From: Bacillus sp. RO2
GTDB lineage: Bacteria > Bacillota > Bacilli > Bacillales > Bacillaceae_I
Length of the DNA: 64,000 nucleotides
Reading direction: 5' to 3'
Assembly (NCBI RefSeq): GCF_012911845.1
Contig: NZ_JAAXCU010000057.1
Location: 62,001-126,000, forward strand
Of the stretch, positions 27,275 through 36,997 are shown in pieces. Position numbers and translations under genes: made by a program. The notes under the pieces were generated by a model. It saw only the letters and a list, made by a program, of their open reading frames with translations, was not told the DNA's origin and searched no databases. How positions within the stretch are numbered: the stretch's first letter is position 1; each line of letters opens with the position of its first letter.

Positions 27275-27961
27275 ATGATTGAAATGCAAGACGTCTTTAA
27301 AAAATATCCAAACGGCGTACAAGCTGTGGATGGTATTAATATAAAAATAAAAGCAGGTGAATTTGTCTATGTAGTAGGACCTAGTGGTGCTGGTAAATCC
27401 ACGTTCATCAAAATGATGTACAGGGAGGAAAAGCCTACAAGTGGAAGTATTGTCATAGATGGAGTTAACCTTTCTAAGCTGAAGGAAAAAAAAGTTCCTA
27501 TTCTCCGAAGAAATATCGGGGTGGTATTTCAAGATTTCAAACTTTTACCTCAGTTAACAGTCTACGAAAACGTAGCATTTGCCCTAGAAGTTATTGAAGA
27601 AAGCCCTAAAAATATAAAAAAACGTGTCATGGAAGTGCTTGATCTTGTTAAGCTAAAACACAAAGCACGTCATCTTCCAAACGAACTTTCAGGTGGGGAG
27701 CAGCAACGTATTTCCATTGCTCGCTCGATAGTTAATAACCCAAAAGTAATGATCGCGGATGAGCCGACAGGTAACTTAGATCCTGATACCTCATGGGAAA
27801 TCATGAACATCTTTGAAGAAATCAACGAAAAAGGCACGACGATAGTAATGGCGACGCATAACAGAGAAATTGTAAACACCATCAAGAAACGTGTTATTGC
27901 AATTGAAAATGGAAAGATAGTGCGTGACCAAGCAGAGGGGGACTACGGTTATGAAGCCTAG
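27275..27961 (+). CDS. ftsE: FtsE, cell-division ABC-type ATPase
   Basis: FtsE is the nucleotide-binding half of FtsEX, which uses ATP hydrolysis to switch on cell-wall hydrolases across the membrane. The 228-residue protein has Walker A GPSGAGKST, Q-loop VVFQDFKLLPQLTV, signature LSGGEQQRISIAR, Walker B VMIADEPTGNLD and switch His in MATHN. ATAGGTGAT precedes the ATG. It overlaps ftsX by 11 bases. Confidence 0.96.
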   Translation: MIEMQDVFKKYPNGVQAVDGINIKIKAGEFVYVVGPSGAGKSTFIKMMYREEKPTSGSIVIDGVNLSKLKEKKVPILRRNIGVVFQDFKLLPQLTVYENVAFALEVIEESPKNIKKRVMEVLDLVKLKHKARHLPNELSGGEQQRISIARSIVNNPKVMIADEPTGNLDPDTSWEIMNIFEEINEKGTTIVMATHNREIVNTIKKRVIAIENGKIVRDQAEGDYGYEA

Positions 27962-28844
27962 AACTCTACTGCGGCACTTCAAGGAAAGCTTAAAAAGCTT
28001 AGCTCGTAACGGCTGGATGACGTTTGCATCTGTCAGTGCCGTAACAGTTACCCTCCTTTTGGTTGGAGTATTCTTGGTATTAATGATGAACTTGAACAAT
28101 GTAGCATCGGAGATTGAAAGTGATGTAGAAATCAGAGTTCATATCGACCTAACAGCCACCAAAGAAGATCAGGAAATTCTGAGACAACAGATACAGAACT
28201 TACCGGAAGTGGAAACAGTCGACTTTTCATCTAAAGAGGAAGAATTGAAAGGTTTGGTAGATAGTTTTGGGGAGGACGGCGGAGCTTTTGAGCTGTTCGA
28301 ACAAAATAATCCACTATATGATGTATTCATCATCAAGACAGCAACACCACAAGAAACCATTTCAGCAGCCAAGAAAATTGACGAAATGCAATTTACACAT
28401 AAAGTAATTTATGGTGCAGAAACGGTGGAAAGATTATTCAAAGTGTTTGAGATTGCGAGAAACGTGGGACTTGCTCTAATCCTTGGACTAGTATTTACAG
28501 CAATGTTCCTAATATCCAACACAATTAAAATCACTATTTTTGCCAGAAGAAAAGAAATTGAGATCATGAAATTGGTTGGAGCAACAAACGGTTTTATCCG
28601 CTGGCCATTTTTCTTAGAAGGATTGTGGTTGGGAATCCTCGGGTCCATCGTACCGATTGGAATTATCCTGACATCCTACTATTATTTAATAGATCTTGTT
28701 CAACCAAGAATTCAAGGTACATTTATTCAACTGCTTCCGTTTTACCCATTTGCATTCCAAGTTATTGGAATCTTAGTAGCTATTGGAGCATTTATCGGTA
28801 TGTGGGGAAGCATGATGTCCGTTCGAAAATTCCTACGAGTTTAA
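27951..28844 (+). CDS. ftsX: FtsX, cell-division membrane partner of FtsE
   Basis: FtsX is the four-helix membrane subunit of FtsEX. The ATG at 27951 (AGAGGGGG upstream, inside ftsE) gives 297 residues. Layout: a short cytoplasmic N-terminus (RTLLRHFKESLKSLARNGWM), TM1 (VTVTLLLVGVFLVLMM), an outer domain of about 120 residues (including the LPEVETVDFSSKEEEL region), then three more helices with the family motif KITIFARRKEIEIMKLVGAT between TM2 and TM3. Confidence 0.96.
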   Translation: MKPRTLLRHFKESLKSLARNGWMTFASVSAVTVTLLLVGVFLVLMMNLNNVASEIESDVEIRVHIDLTATKEDQEILRQQIQNLPEVETVDFSSKEEELKGLVDSFGEDGGAFELFEQNNPLYDVFIIKTATPQETISAAKKIDEMQFTHKVIYGAETVERLFKVFEIARNVGLALILGLVFTAMFLISNTIKITIFARRKEIEIMKLVGATNGFIRWPFFLEGLWLGILGSIVPIGIILTSYYYLIDLVQPRIQGTFIQLLPFYPFAFQVIGILVAIGAFIGMWGSMMSVRKFLRV

Positions 28845-28949
28845 GAGATTACTATAGTTGTAATACCCGCTTGAAAAATACAGAAAACCTGATGGGAGCA
28901 TCCAATTTGTTCCTGTCAGGATACATAAGAGTTTAGGGGGAAGTAAGGG

Positions 28950-30293
28950 ATGAGAAGAAAGATTGGTACAATCGCTATTGCTGCAGTCATTGGCTTTTCC
29001 GGATTCTTCGGTTCAGGTCTATCTGAAAAAGCATTTGCTAATGAGATGCAACAAAGACTGAATGATGTAAAAGATCAACAATCATCAAATGAATCTACAA
29101 GAACTGAAAAACAAAATGAAGTGAATCAGCTTCAGGCTGAGCAGGCAGAAATTAAAGCAGAAGTCGAACGCCTCGATAAAGCAGTAGCCGAAACAAAAAA
29201 TAAAATCAGTGTGAAGAAAGAAGAAATAGACACTACTCGTAAAGAGATTGAAAAACTTAAAGAAGAAATTGAAGTATTAAAAGAACGTATTGCCAAAAGA
29301 AATGAGCTTCTAGAAGATCGCGCTCGTTCCTTCCAGCAAGGTGGAGGAGCCGTGAACTACTTAGATGTATTATTAGGTGCACAAAGCTTTGGAGATTTTC
29401 TTGACCGCGTTGGTGCGGTAGCAACAATTGTTCAAGCCGATCGTGATATTCTACAAGCTCATCAAAAGGATATGGAAGACCTGGAAGCAAAGGAACTGGA
29501 AATGCGTGAAAAGCTAGCTTCATTAGAGCAGCAATTAGTGGATCTAGAAAAAATGGAAGTAGAATTAAAGGGCCAAATTGCTGAAAAAGACAAGCTACTT
29601 GCTGAGTTAAAGAAAAAAGAACAAGAAACAATGCATGAAATCCATGAACTCGAAAACGAAGCTGAGGTTCTAGCTTCACAAGAAAAAGCAATCCGTGCTG
29701 AAATTAAAGCAGCACAAGAGCGTGCTAAACGTGAGGCAGAGGAACGTGCAAAGCAAGAAGCGGAAAGAAAACGTTTAGAAGAGCAACGCAGGAAAGAACA
29801 TGAAGCAGCAGTTGCTGCAGCCCAAGCGGCAGGGAAACCTGAACCAAAGCCTGAACATGTTTCTTCACCACCACCTCCAGTTTCATCCGGATCTTGGACA
29901 AGACCGACAACTGGTAGTGTAACTTCTGGATTCGGTACGCGTTGGGGCTCCCAGCATTACGGAATCGATGTTGGTAAAAACGGAAGAAGCGGAAATGTAC
30001 CTGTAGTAGCAGCAGGAAGCGGTACTGTATTCCAAGCTTACTACTCCAGCTCTTACGGTAATGTAGTTTTCATCACACACTACATTGATGGCCAAACTTG
30101 GACAACTGTATATGCTCACTTAGAAAGCTTGGGAGTAAGTGCAGGACAATCCGTATCAAAAGGTCAATTCATTGGTAACATGGGGAACACTGGATTCTCA
30201 ACTGGTCCTCACTTGCACTTTGAATTGCACAAAGGATCTTGGAATGGTTCCAAATCCAATGCTGTAAACCCAGCGACTTATATTAACTTTTAA
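28950..30293 (+). CDS. Murein hydrolase activator/M23 endopeptidase, FtsEX-linked
   Basis: A 447-residue exported protein. A signal peptide (IGTIAIAAVIGFSGFFGSGL, cut near AFA) precedes a long coiled coil (about residues 30-115 and 165-290, heptads rich in E/K/L) with a hydrophobic PcsB-like insert (NYLDVLLGAQSFGDFLDRV) between. A proline linker follows, then a LytM/M23 domain with zinc motifs HYGIDVG and HLHFELH, so it should cut peptide cross-links itself. Coiled-coil proteins of this kind (EnvC, PcsB, CwlO) dock on FtsX. The gene's place right after ftsEX strongly suggests it is the hydrolase FtsEX controls here; this is inference. Confidence 0.9.
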   Translation: MRRKIGTIAIAAVIGFSGFFGSGLSEKAFANEMQQRLNDVKDQQSSNESTRTEKQNEVNQLQAEQAEIKAEVERLDKAVAETKNKISVKKEEIDTTRKEIEKLKEEIEVLKERIAKRNELLEDRARSFQQGGGAVNYLDVLLGAQSFGDFLDRVGAVATIVQADRDILQAHQKDMEDLEAKELEMREKLASLEQQLVDLEKMEVELKGQIAEKDKLLAELKKKEQETMHEIHELENEAEVLASQEKAIRAEIKAAQERAKREAEERAKQEAERKRLEEQRRKEHEAAVAAAQAAGKPEPKPEHVSSPPPPVSSGSWTRPTTGSVTSGFGTRWGSQHYGIDVGKNGRSGNVPVVAAGSGTVFQAYYSSSYGNVVFITHYIDGQTWTTVYAHLESLGVSAGQSVSKGQFIGNMGNTGFSTGPHLHFELHKGSWNGSKSNAVNPATYINF

Positions 30294-30302
30294 TATTTAA
30301 CC

Positions 30303-30346
30303 AACACAATCTCGCTGTTTATTCATGGCGGCGAGGTTGTGTTTTT
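30303..30346 (+). terminator. Terminator after the M23 gene
   Basis: CACAATCTCGC pairs with GCGAGGTTGTG, followed by seven T. Confidence 0.92.
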
Positions 30347-30562
30347 TTGTACGATGAACTGATGTACAGAGAGTTGATGGAGAATTTAGACATAAAAACG
30401 AGAATCGCCTTATTATTTTTATTTTTATTTTCGCCCGTATTTTTTATAAATCGTCCGGTTAATTATTTCTACGCTTGAATGGATAAACGGCTATACAGGG
30501 TGCTATAATTCGCAAATTCGCTCCGCGTTTTAACACATAATATGTCTTGCAACAACATATAC

Positions 30563-30606
30563 TTACACTATAAAAGGCATTACACTTTCTGTGTGATGCC
30601 TTTTGC
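30563..30606. other. Long hairpin in the M23-ctpB gap
   Basis: AAAAGGCATTACAC and GTGTGATGCCTTTT form a 14-base stem with one wobble and a five-base loop, terminator-like. The gap 30294-30772 otherwise holds TACAAT at 30717-30722, a possible -10 for ctpB, and no visible gene. Confidence 0.75.
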
Positions 30607-30772
30607 TTCAGGAACATAAGAATTGATGAGTGGGACAGGCTTCAAAAAAACAACAGTCCCACATTCCGTAGTCACTTACATAAGTTTTAATAATTTTCAA
30701 CCAACGCCGGCTATGGTACAATTGCGTCATATCTATCGTACGGTACGGGGTATAGGATGAGGAGGAGCTTTC

Positions 30773-32251
30773 ATGAATCGCAAAATTGTTACAGTATTAA
30801 TGGTTGTATCAGTTCTAGTTGGAGCGGCAGGTATGTATGCAGGTTTACAATGGTTCGGGCATGGACCAGCTGCGGCGGTACCTTCCGTGCAGAATCCTCT
30901 TACTGATAACACAGAAGAAGCTGCACCACAGGAATCGGCGAAAAAGACGGCGGTACAGATGGAAAAGATTCAACAGGCATACGAAATTATTTCTTCACGG
31001 TATGTGGAGGAAACAGATGCTGATAAACTGATAGAAGGTGCCATCCAAGGAATGGTCGATACACTGGAGGATCCATACTCGGTGTATATGGATAAAGATA
31101 CGGCAGAGCAATTTACACAGTCGCTTGAATCTTCTTTTGAAGGAATTGGAGCAGAAGTAGGCATGCAAAACGGGAAGGTGACTATCGTGTCTCCATTCCG
31201 TGGTTCACCGGCTGAAAAGGCAGGATTGCAGCCGAATGACCAAATCCTCAAAGTAGATGACCAAGACATAGAAGGCTTGGATTTATATGAAGCAGTACTT
31301 AAAATCCGCGGTAAAAAAGGGACGATTGTGACACTAGAAATCCAACGTCCTGGAGTGCAAGAACCGTTCAATGTAGAAGTAACACGTGATACGATTCCGA
31401 TTGAAACGGTCTATTCGGAAACAATCGAACAAGATGGGAAAAAAGTTGGATACATCCAGATTACTTCCTTCTCCAAAGATACAGGGAAAGATTTTCAAGA
31501 TCAATTAGCAGCACTTGAGGAGCAAAACATAGAGGGCTTGGTAGTCGATGTACGCGGTAATCCTGGTGGTCTTTTAGATCAAGTACAGATTATTGCAGCA
31601 GAACTTGTAACGAAAGAAAAACCATATGTACAAATTGAACAGCGTAATGGAGAAAAGCAACGTTTCTTCTCTTCCTTAACAGATAAAAAGCCTTATGAAA
31701 TCGTGACTTTAATTGATAAAGGAAGTGCATCTGCATCAGAAATTCTTGCAGGAGCATTAAAAGAAGCAGGTAATTATGAAGTAGTTGGAGATGCTTCATT
31801 CGGTAAGGGAACTGTTCAGCAAGCTTTAGAACTTGGCGATGGCAGTAACCTCAAGCTGACGCTTTATAAGTGGTTGACGCCTGACGGAAACTGGATACAC
31901 AATGATGGCGTTGAGCCGACAGTGCCTGTCAAACAGCCTGACTACTTCTACGCCAATCCAATTAGCATGGAAGAAAATGAAGAACTGGCACTTGATACAA
32001 ATAGTGAAAAAGTAAAGAATGTTCAAGTGATGCTCAAAGGACTTGGCTTTGATCCGGGACGTGAAGATGGTTACTTTAGCAAGGAAACGGAAGATGCTGT
32101 GAAAACCTTCCAAGCTGAAAATGACTTAACCACATCAGGAAAGGTTGACAGCCAAACAGCAGAACAGCTGCAAGCACAACTTCTTGAAGCGGTACGCGCG
32201 AAAGAGAATGACGTACAGCTGAAAGAAGCAGTCAAAACATTATTCAAATAA
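30773..32251 (+). CDS. ctpB: CtpB-type S41 carboxy-terminal processing protease
   Basis: A 492-residue secreted or membrane-anchored protease. N-terminal hydrophobic segment (VLMVVSVLVGAAGMYAGLQW), S41 N-terminal cap, PDZ domain (about 115-190, FEGIGAEVGMQNGKVTIVSP), then the S41 core. By spacing to the family, catalytic residues are Ser320 (GSASASEI), Lys345 (FGKGTVQQ) and Gln349. A peptidoglycan-binding type 1 domain closes the protein (VQVMLKGLGFDPGREDGYFS). B. subtilis CtpB cleaves SpoIVFA during sporulation, which is the likely role. GAGGAGGAG precedes the ATG. Confidence 0.93.
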   Translation: MNRKIVTVLMVVSVLVGAAGMYAGLQWFGHGPAAAVPSVQNPLTDNTEEAAPQESAKKTAVQMEKIQQAYEIISSRYVEETDADKLIEGAIQGMVDTLEDPYSVYMDKDTAEQFTQSLESSFEGIGAEVGMQNGKVTIVSPFRGSPAEKAGLQPNDQILKVDDQDIEGLDLYEAVLKIRGKKGTIVTLEIQRPGVQEPFNVEVTRDTIPIETVYSETIEQDGKKVGYIQITSFSKDTGKDFQDQLAALEEQNIEGLVVDVRGNPGGLLDQVQIIAAELVTKEKPYVQIEQRNGEKQRFFSSLTDKKPYEIVTLIDKGSASASEILAGALKEAGNYEVVGDASFGKGTVQQALELGDGSNLKLTLYKWLTPDGNWIHNDGVEPTVPVKQPDYFYANPISMEENEELALDTNSEKVKNVQVMLKGLGFDPGREDGYFSKETEDAVKTFQAENDLTTSGKVDSQTAEQLQAQLLEAVRAKENDVQLKEAVKTLFK

Positions 32252-32259
32252 ATGAACAC

Positions 32260-32296
32260 AGTCAGCTTCCCCTATGGTGGGAGCTGACTTTTTTGT
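32260..32296 (+). terminator. Terminator after ctpB
   Basis: GTCAGCTTCCC pairs with GGGAGCTGAC, followed by TTTTTT. Confidence 0.92.
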
Positions 32297-32341
32297 GGTA
32301 AAATAAAAGAAAAGTTTGTATGTTTAGGCGGTGAACGGGTG

Positions 32342-33538
32342 ATGGAAACTTGGTTTTGGGAATTGCTGATAGGAGTGGGACGCCTCTTCATCCACCCTGT
32401 CCTTTATGTGACCTTAGCTGTTGCAGTTATATTGGGATATTTTCGCGTAAAAAGGGAGCGGCATGACTTTCATATACGAGTGGAATACGGCCTGACGGAG
32501 TTTCAAAAGGCTGCCAAGAGTCTTTTAGTGGGACTTGCTTTATCTGTACTTACAATAGGTTTGGGTGTTATCATTCCTTTTGGAACGCTTGTACTTCTAA
32601 GTATCTTTAGCATCATTTTTACTCTTTTCATTAAGCCAAGATGGCTTTCAACTGCTTACATATTCGGCTTTACTATTTTGGCAGTGGTACTTCTCCCGAA
32701 AATGGAGACCGGTGTCACCATTTTTCAGCGCTTGTTCGAATCTGTAGAAGCAACACATTTACCGACACTTGCCATTCTGATGGGGATTCTCATGATTGCT
32801 GAAGGGTTGTTCGTCTGGAAGCAGGCACATGTACAAACCTCACCTCAGCTTCAAAAAAGTAAGCGTGGGTTGCCGGTGGGCACCCATGTTGTCCAGAGAG
32901 TATGGATTCTTCCGTTATTCTTGTTTGTGCCTGTTGGTTCTGGAGGGATTGAAACAAGCTTTGAGTGGTGGCCTGTCCTAGAAATGGGAGAACACACGCT
33001 TTCCTTGTGGCTTGTTCCATTCAGCATGGGTTATTATCAACGATTAAAAGCAAGCTTACCGCTTGATGCTATACCAATGGTTGGCAGGCAATTGGTTCTG
33101 CTGGCCGTAGTGGTGATGTTGACTGGAGTGGGCAGCCTATGGTGGGAAAATGCCTCCATCCTGGCAGCAGTCTTTGCTGTAGTAGGCAGAGAATGGCTGA
33201 ATTACAGGGCAAAAACAGAGGACGAAAAGCACCAACCGATTTTTGTACAACGTGACAAAGGACTTGTCATCCTTGGGGTGATACCGGATAGTCCTGCTGA
33301 AAAAATGAACCTTCAAATTGGAGAAATAATTACAAAAGTGAACAATATACCGGTAAATACGGTCTCAAACTTCTATGAAGCACTTCAGCAAAACAGGGCT
33401 TTTTGCAAACTGCAAGTCGTGGATGCAAACGGTGAAACGCGTTTTGCCCAAACTGCTTTATATGAAGGTGATCACCATGAATTAGGGCTGCTGTTCGTTC
33501 AAGTCGGCAAGAAATGGAAGCAGACGGAAGCGGTGTAA
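32342..33538 (+). CDS. minJ: MinJ, topological determinant of cell division
   Basis: MinJ links DivIVA at the poles and septum to MinD and so keeps division away from the poles. The 398-residue protein has several membrane helices (for example LYVTLAVAVILGYF, SLLVGLALSVLTIGLGVIIP and LVLLAVVVMLTGVGSL). The C-terminal PDZ domain is visible at GLVILGVIPDSPAEKMNLQI (about residues 310-390). The order ctpB-minJ is as in B. subtilis (yvjB-yvjD). ATG 32342 is taken; GTG 32339 directly before is an equal alternative. Confidence 0.9.
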   Translation: METWFWELLIGVGRLFIHPVLYVTLAVAVILGYFRVKRERHDFHIRVEYGLTEFQKAAKSLLVGLALSVLTIGLGVIIPFGTLVLLSIFSIIFTLFIKPRWLSTAYIFGFTILAVVLLPKMETGVTIFQRLFESVEATHLPTLAILMGILMIAEGLFVWKQAHVQTSPQLQKSKRGLPVGTHVVQRVWILPLFLFVPVGSGGIETSFEWWPVLEMGEHTLSLWLVPFSMGYYQRLKASLPLDAIPMVGRQLVLLAVVVMLTGVGSLWWENASILAAVFAVVGREWLNYRAKTEDEKHQPIFVQRDKGLVILGVIPDSPAEKMNLQIGEIITKVNNIPVNTVSNFYEALQQNRAFCKLQVVDANGETRFAQTALYEGDHHELGLLFVQVGKKWKQTEAV

Positions 33539-33619
33539 GGAGTAGTATATAGTCACAATTTTGGAATAGGCCTGGTAAATTTTCCGGAAGGCAAAAGCAA
33601 TTAATATTATATGAACACA

Positions 33620-33658
33620 CATTAGAGAAACGGATTATTCGTTTCTCTAATTTTATTT
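33620..33658 (+). terminator. Terminator after minJ
   Basis: TTAGAGAAACG and CGTTTCTCTAA form an 11-base perfect stem with a T-rich tail. Confidence 0.93.
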
Positions 33659-33712
33659 ATATTAAACAAAGAATACCCGACTTAGTGGGGGGAAATACCA
33701 TCAAAAGAGTTG

Positions 33713-33742
33713 TTGACCTTTTAAAAAGCGATATGCTAGAAT
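33713..33742 (+). promoter_or_regulatory. Sigma-A promoter of the acyl-transfer cassette
   Basis: TTGACC at 33713-33718, an 18-base spacer and TAGAAT at 33737-33742. It is the only good promoter in the gap between minJ and the carrier-protein gene, leaving a leader of about 110 bases. Confidence 0.65.
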
Positions 33743-33861
33743 TTTATATGCAATTGATTATTATTATCAATGAGTGTGAGAATTTCTAGTGTCTCAATAA
33801 TGTCAGATTTGAGTAACCAAGATTTTCACACAGGTTTGATTTATTGAAAGGGTGTAAATGA

Positions 33862-34110
33862 ATGAGAAATATAGAGAAATATAGAAATGCTTTTATCGAT
33901 GCGCTGGACTTAGAGGAAAATGATGTAAATGAAGATTTAACACTTGGATCAACAAGAGAATGGGATTCCATTGGACATATGGCACTCATTTCTGAGATGG
34001 AGGATGTGTTTGATGTTTCCATTGATTCAGAATGGATTACAGAGTTCAACTCTTACCTATCAGGAATGGAGCTTTTGAAACGCTTGGGAGTGGACTTCAT
34101 TAATGAATAG
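33862..34110 (+). CDS. Acyl/aminoacyl carrier protein (DltC-like)
   Basis: An 82-residue carrier protein. The phosphopantetheine site is Ser36 in EWDSIGHMAL; the upstream STREWDS pattern (Trp before Asp-Ser) is nearer to DltC and NRPS-type stand-alone carriers than to fatty-acid AcpP (DSLDTVEL). It would hold an activated acyl group as a thioester. GAAAGGGTG lies upstream of the ATG. The stop overlaps the start of the adenylating enzyme, its likely loader. Confidence 0.88.
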   Translation: MRNIEKYRNAFIDALDLEENDVNEDLTLGSTREWDSIGHMALISEMEDVFDVSIDSEWITEFNSYLSGMELLKRLGVDFINE

Positions 34111-35503
34111 GTTCCAACAAATAGAGGAGTTTGGGAACCTCACCGCTGTATATGCTGAACGAACATATTCATACTCTGAAATGTTAGATATTGCTGATGC
34201 TATCTGCGGTGAAGTAGGGGAAAGAACGCTCGTTTTTTGCTTATGTTCCAATAATAAAGAATCTTTATTTGGCTATGTAGGCTTTATTAGAGGTGGTGTG
34301 GTACCTGTACTTTTGGACGCTTCCATCCATATGGACCAGTTGCGCCGATTGATTAACCTTTATAAGCCTGCATACATTTGGGCGAGTAGCGAAAATCAAG
34401 ACCTATTAAATGAAAATGAAATGGAAAGTACATTTGTATATGGAGATTACACATTGTTTAAATGTCCATCATCTTTCCAACATAATCTTCATGAAAGTCT
34501 TGCGCTCCTTTTAACAACCTCTGGAAGTACTGGAAGCCCCAAATTTGTTCGTTTAAGTTATGAAAATATTTTTAAAAATGCTGAATCAATAGCAAAGTAC
34601 CTTGACATCCATGCAGAAGATAAACCTATCACAACACTTCCGATGAATTACTCCTATGGACTCTCTATCATCAATAGTCATTTCATATGCGGGTCGACGA
34701 TCGTTGTAACGGATGCATCTATTATGAAAAAAGAGTTTTGGGACTTATGTAGACAGCAAGAAATAACAACTTTTGGAGGAGTTCCTTTCGTATATGAGAT
34801 GCTTGATAGGCTGAAGTTTGAAAATTTTGATCTTCCGAGTTTAAAAAAACTGACTCAAGCAGGTGGGAAATTAAGCTCCACTCTATCGGCAAAATTTGCT
34901 GACGTATGCAATCAAAAAGGGATCCAATTCTTTTCCATGTATGGTCAAACGGAAGCAACGGCGCGCATGGCCTATTTACCATGGGAAAAAAATCTTGAAA
35001 AAGTCGGAAGCATTGGCATAGCCATTCCAGGTGGAGAGCTGATTCTGCAAGACGACAAAGGGAACAAAATTACTGAGCCTAACGTGAAGGGCGAATTGAT
35101 ATACAAAGGACCAAATGTTTCTTTAGGATATGCGGAGTCGGTATTCGATCTTTCTAAAGAAGATGAGAATAACGGTATTTTGCGTACAGGTGATGTGGCT
35201 TACTTTGATCAGGATGGGTATTTTTATATAAGTGGCCGAATCAAAAGGATGATTAAGCTCTATGGGAACCGTATCAGTCTTGATGAGGTGGAAGGGTTTT
35301 TATCTGAGCATGGTCATGATTGTATCAGCGCTGGGACGGATGACCAAATGTATATTTACACTTTAAAAGATGATGGTGTTCCCATTAAAAAAATTATTAA
35401 GGAAAAATTAAACTTAAAGGGCATGAAGATTATCAGGATTGAGGAGATCCCACGTAATCAGTATGGAAAGATCCTCTATTCCGAGTTACCTAAACATGGA
35501 TAA
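34103..35503 (+). CDS. AMP-forming acyl-adenylating enzyme (ANL family)
   Basis: A 466-residue class I adenylate-forming enzyme that should activate a carboxylic acid and load it onto the carrier encoded just upstream. Core motifs: A3 TTSGSTGSPKF (from residue 138), A5 MYGQTEATARM, A7 FDQDGYFYISGRIKRMIKLY and A10 PRNQYGKIL with Lys456. In DltA and amino-acid adenylation domains an Asp in the A4 region holds the substrate amine. Here A4 reads LPMNYSYGLSIINSHF with no Asp, more like acyl- or aryl-acid enzymes. A D-alanine substrate is therefore unlikely; the true acid is unknown. Confidence 0.87.
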   Translation: MNRFQQIEEFGNLTAVYAERTYSYSEMLDIADAICGEVGERTLVFCLCSNNKESLFGYVGFIRGGVVPVLLDASIHMDQLRRLINLYKPAYIWASSENQDLLNENEMESTFVYGDYTLFKCPSSFQHNLHESLALLLTTSGSTGSPKFVRLSYENIFKNAESIAKYLDIHAEDKPITTLPMNYSYGLSIINSHFICGSTIVVTDASIMKKEFWDLCRQQEITTFGGVPFVYEMLDRLKFENFDLPSLKKLTQAGGKLSSTLSAKFADVCNQKGIQFFSMYGQTEATARMAYLPWEKNLEKVGSIGIAIPGGELILQDDKGNKITEPNVKGELIYKGPNVSLGYAESVFDLSKEDENNGILRTGDVAYFDQDGYFYISGRIKRMIKLYGNRISLDEVEGFLSEHGHDCISAGTDDQMYIYTLKDDGVPIKKIIKEKLNLKGMKIIRIEEIPRNQYGKILYSELPKHG

Positions 35504-35545
35504 GTTATTGAAACATCTTAAGTTTATTTTTTGACAGGTGGTTGG

Positions 35546-36997
35546 ATGGGTTTTATATCAATTGAGTTTCTCCTATTTTTTGCAATAATCGTTTTTACTT
35601 ATTATTTAATCCCACATCGTTTCAGATGGATCCTCTTATTAGTTGCAAGTTACGTTTTTTACGCAATCTTAAGTATCCAATTTATACCGTTACTTCTTGC
35701 AAGCACAGTTGCTACCTATTTTTCTGGAATTTTTATAGAAAAACAGGAGACAAAAAGACAGAAGAAAAAGGTCATGCTCGTTGGAATTTCCGTGCTATTG
35801 TTTTTTCTCGGTTGGTTTAAATATGTTAATTTTGTAAATGAATCGCTTCGAGCGGTTGCAAGTTACTTTCATTTAAATTATTCCATTCCTTATCAAGAAA
35901 TTGTACTGCCATTAGCAATTTCTTTTTATTCTCTACAGGCAGTAGGTTACCTTGTGGATATCTACCATGGAAAACAAAAAGCGGAAAGACATTACGGCTA
36001 TTTTTCCATATTCTTTGCTTTTTTCCCACAGTTGGTTGCTGGGCCGATTGAACGTGCCAAGAAATTGCTTCCACAATTAAAAGCGGAACAACGTTTAAAT
36101 TATGACAATTTAAGCTATGGGATGAAGCGAATTGCATGGGGGTTTTTTAAAAAGACATTAATCGCAGATCGACTAGCTCCCATTGTATCTAGCGTTTTCG
36201 ATAATCCAAATCCGACTGGTTCACAAATTGTACTAGCTACTATTCTATTCTCGATACAATTGTTCGCGGATTTTTCAGCGCTGAGTGACATTGCCATCGG
36301 TTGTGCTAGAATGCTAGGGATAAAGTTGACAGAAAACTTTAAGCAACCGCACTTTGCTGTTTCGATATCGGATTTTTGGAATAGATGGCATATAACCTTC
36401 TCTACATGGCTAAGGGACTATATCTTTTTCCCTTTATGTAAGGGGAAAAAGAAAAGAAGTGACATTTATGCAGCAATTGTGATTACTTTTTTAGTAAGCG
36501 GAATTTGGCACGGAGCCGCTTGGACTTTTGTTATATGGGGTTTAATTCATGGGTTTTATCGAGTGTTTGGAGATTATACAAAACATTATCGTGAAAAAGT
36601 GGCTTCCTTTACTCACTTGGATAGAAATGCAGTGTTCCATAAATGGGTGAAAATCGCCATAACCTTCCTATTAGTTTGCTTTTCTAGAGTTTTTTATCGA
36701 TCAGATTCCGTCACACAAGCTTTTGAACATGCAAAACTTTTCTTATCCATTAGCTCCTGGAATCCATTGGGACTTGTTCAAGCGTTTGAACTATTTAAGC
36801 TGCTAGATTTGGTGATTTTTGTATTTTTCTTTATTATTTTTCAACTATTTCAGTATATTGAAAGAAAAAATGTTTCAACTTGGAAAATGCTATCACAGCG
36901 CCCGACATTTGTTAGATATGCATTTTATATTTTTATCATTCTATCAGTCCTTATATTCGGAGCTTCGGGTGAAGGGTTTATTTATGGCAGGTTTTAA
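35546..36997 (+). CDS. MBOAT family membrane O-acyltransferase (DltB/AlgI-like)
   Basis: A 483-residue multi-pass protein that in this family moves an acyl group from a cytoplasmic thioester to a hydroxyl outside the membrane. About eleven hydrophobic segments are visible. Family motifs: FPQLVAGPIERAKKLLPQL, FWNRWHITFSTWLRDYIFFP, and the catalytic segment GIWHGAAWTFVIWGLIHG with His322 and His335. The length is nearer to AlgI/PatA than to DltB (about 400). ATG 35546 follows AGGTGG. Its stop overlaps the next ATG (TAATG). Confidence 0.9.
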   Translation: MGFISIEFLLFFAIIVFTYYLIPHRFRWILLLVASYVFYAILSIQFIPLLLASTVATYFSGIFIEKQETKRQKKKVMLVGISVLLFFLGWFKYVNFVNESLRAVASYFHLNYSIPYQEIVLPLAISFYSLQAVGYLVDIYHGKQKAERHYGYFSIFFAFFPQLVAGPIERAKKLLPQLKAEQRLNYDNLSYGMKRIAWGFFKKTLIADRLAPIVSSVFDNPNPTGSQIVLATILFSIQLFADFSALSDIAIGCARMLGIKLTENFKQPHFAVSISDFWNRWHITFSTWLRDYIFFPLCKGKKKRSDIYAAIVITFLVSGIWHGAAWTFVIWGLIHGFYRVFGDYTKHYREKVASFTHLDRNAVFHKWVKIAITFLLVCFSRVFYRSDSVTQAFEHAKLFLSISSWNPLGLVQAFELFKLLDLVIFVFFFIIFQLFQYIERKNVSTWKMLSQRPTFVRYAFYIFIILSVLIFGASGEGFIYGRF

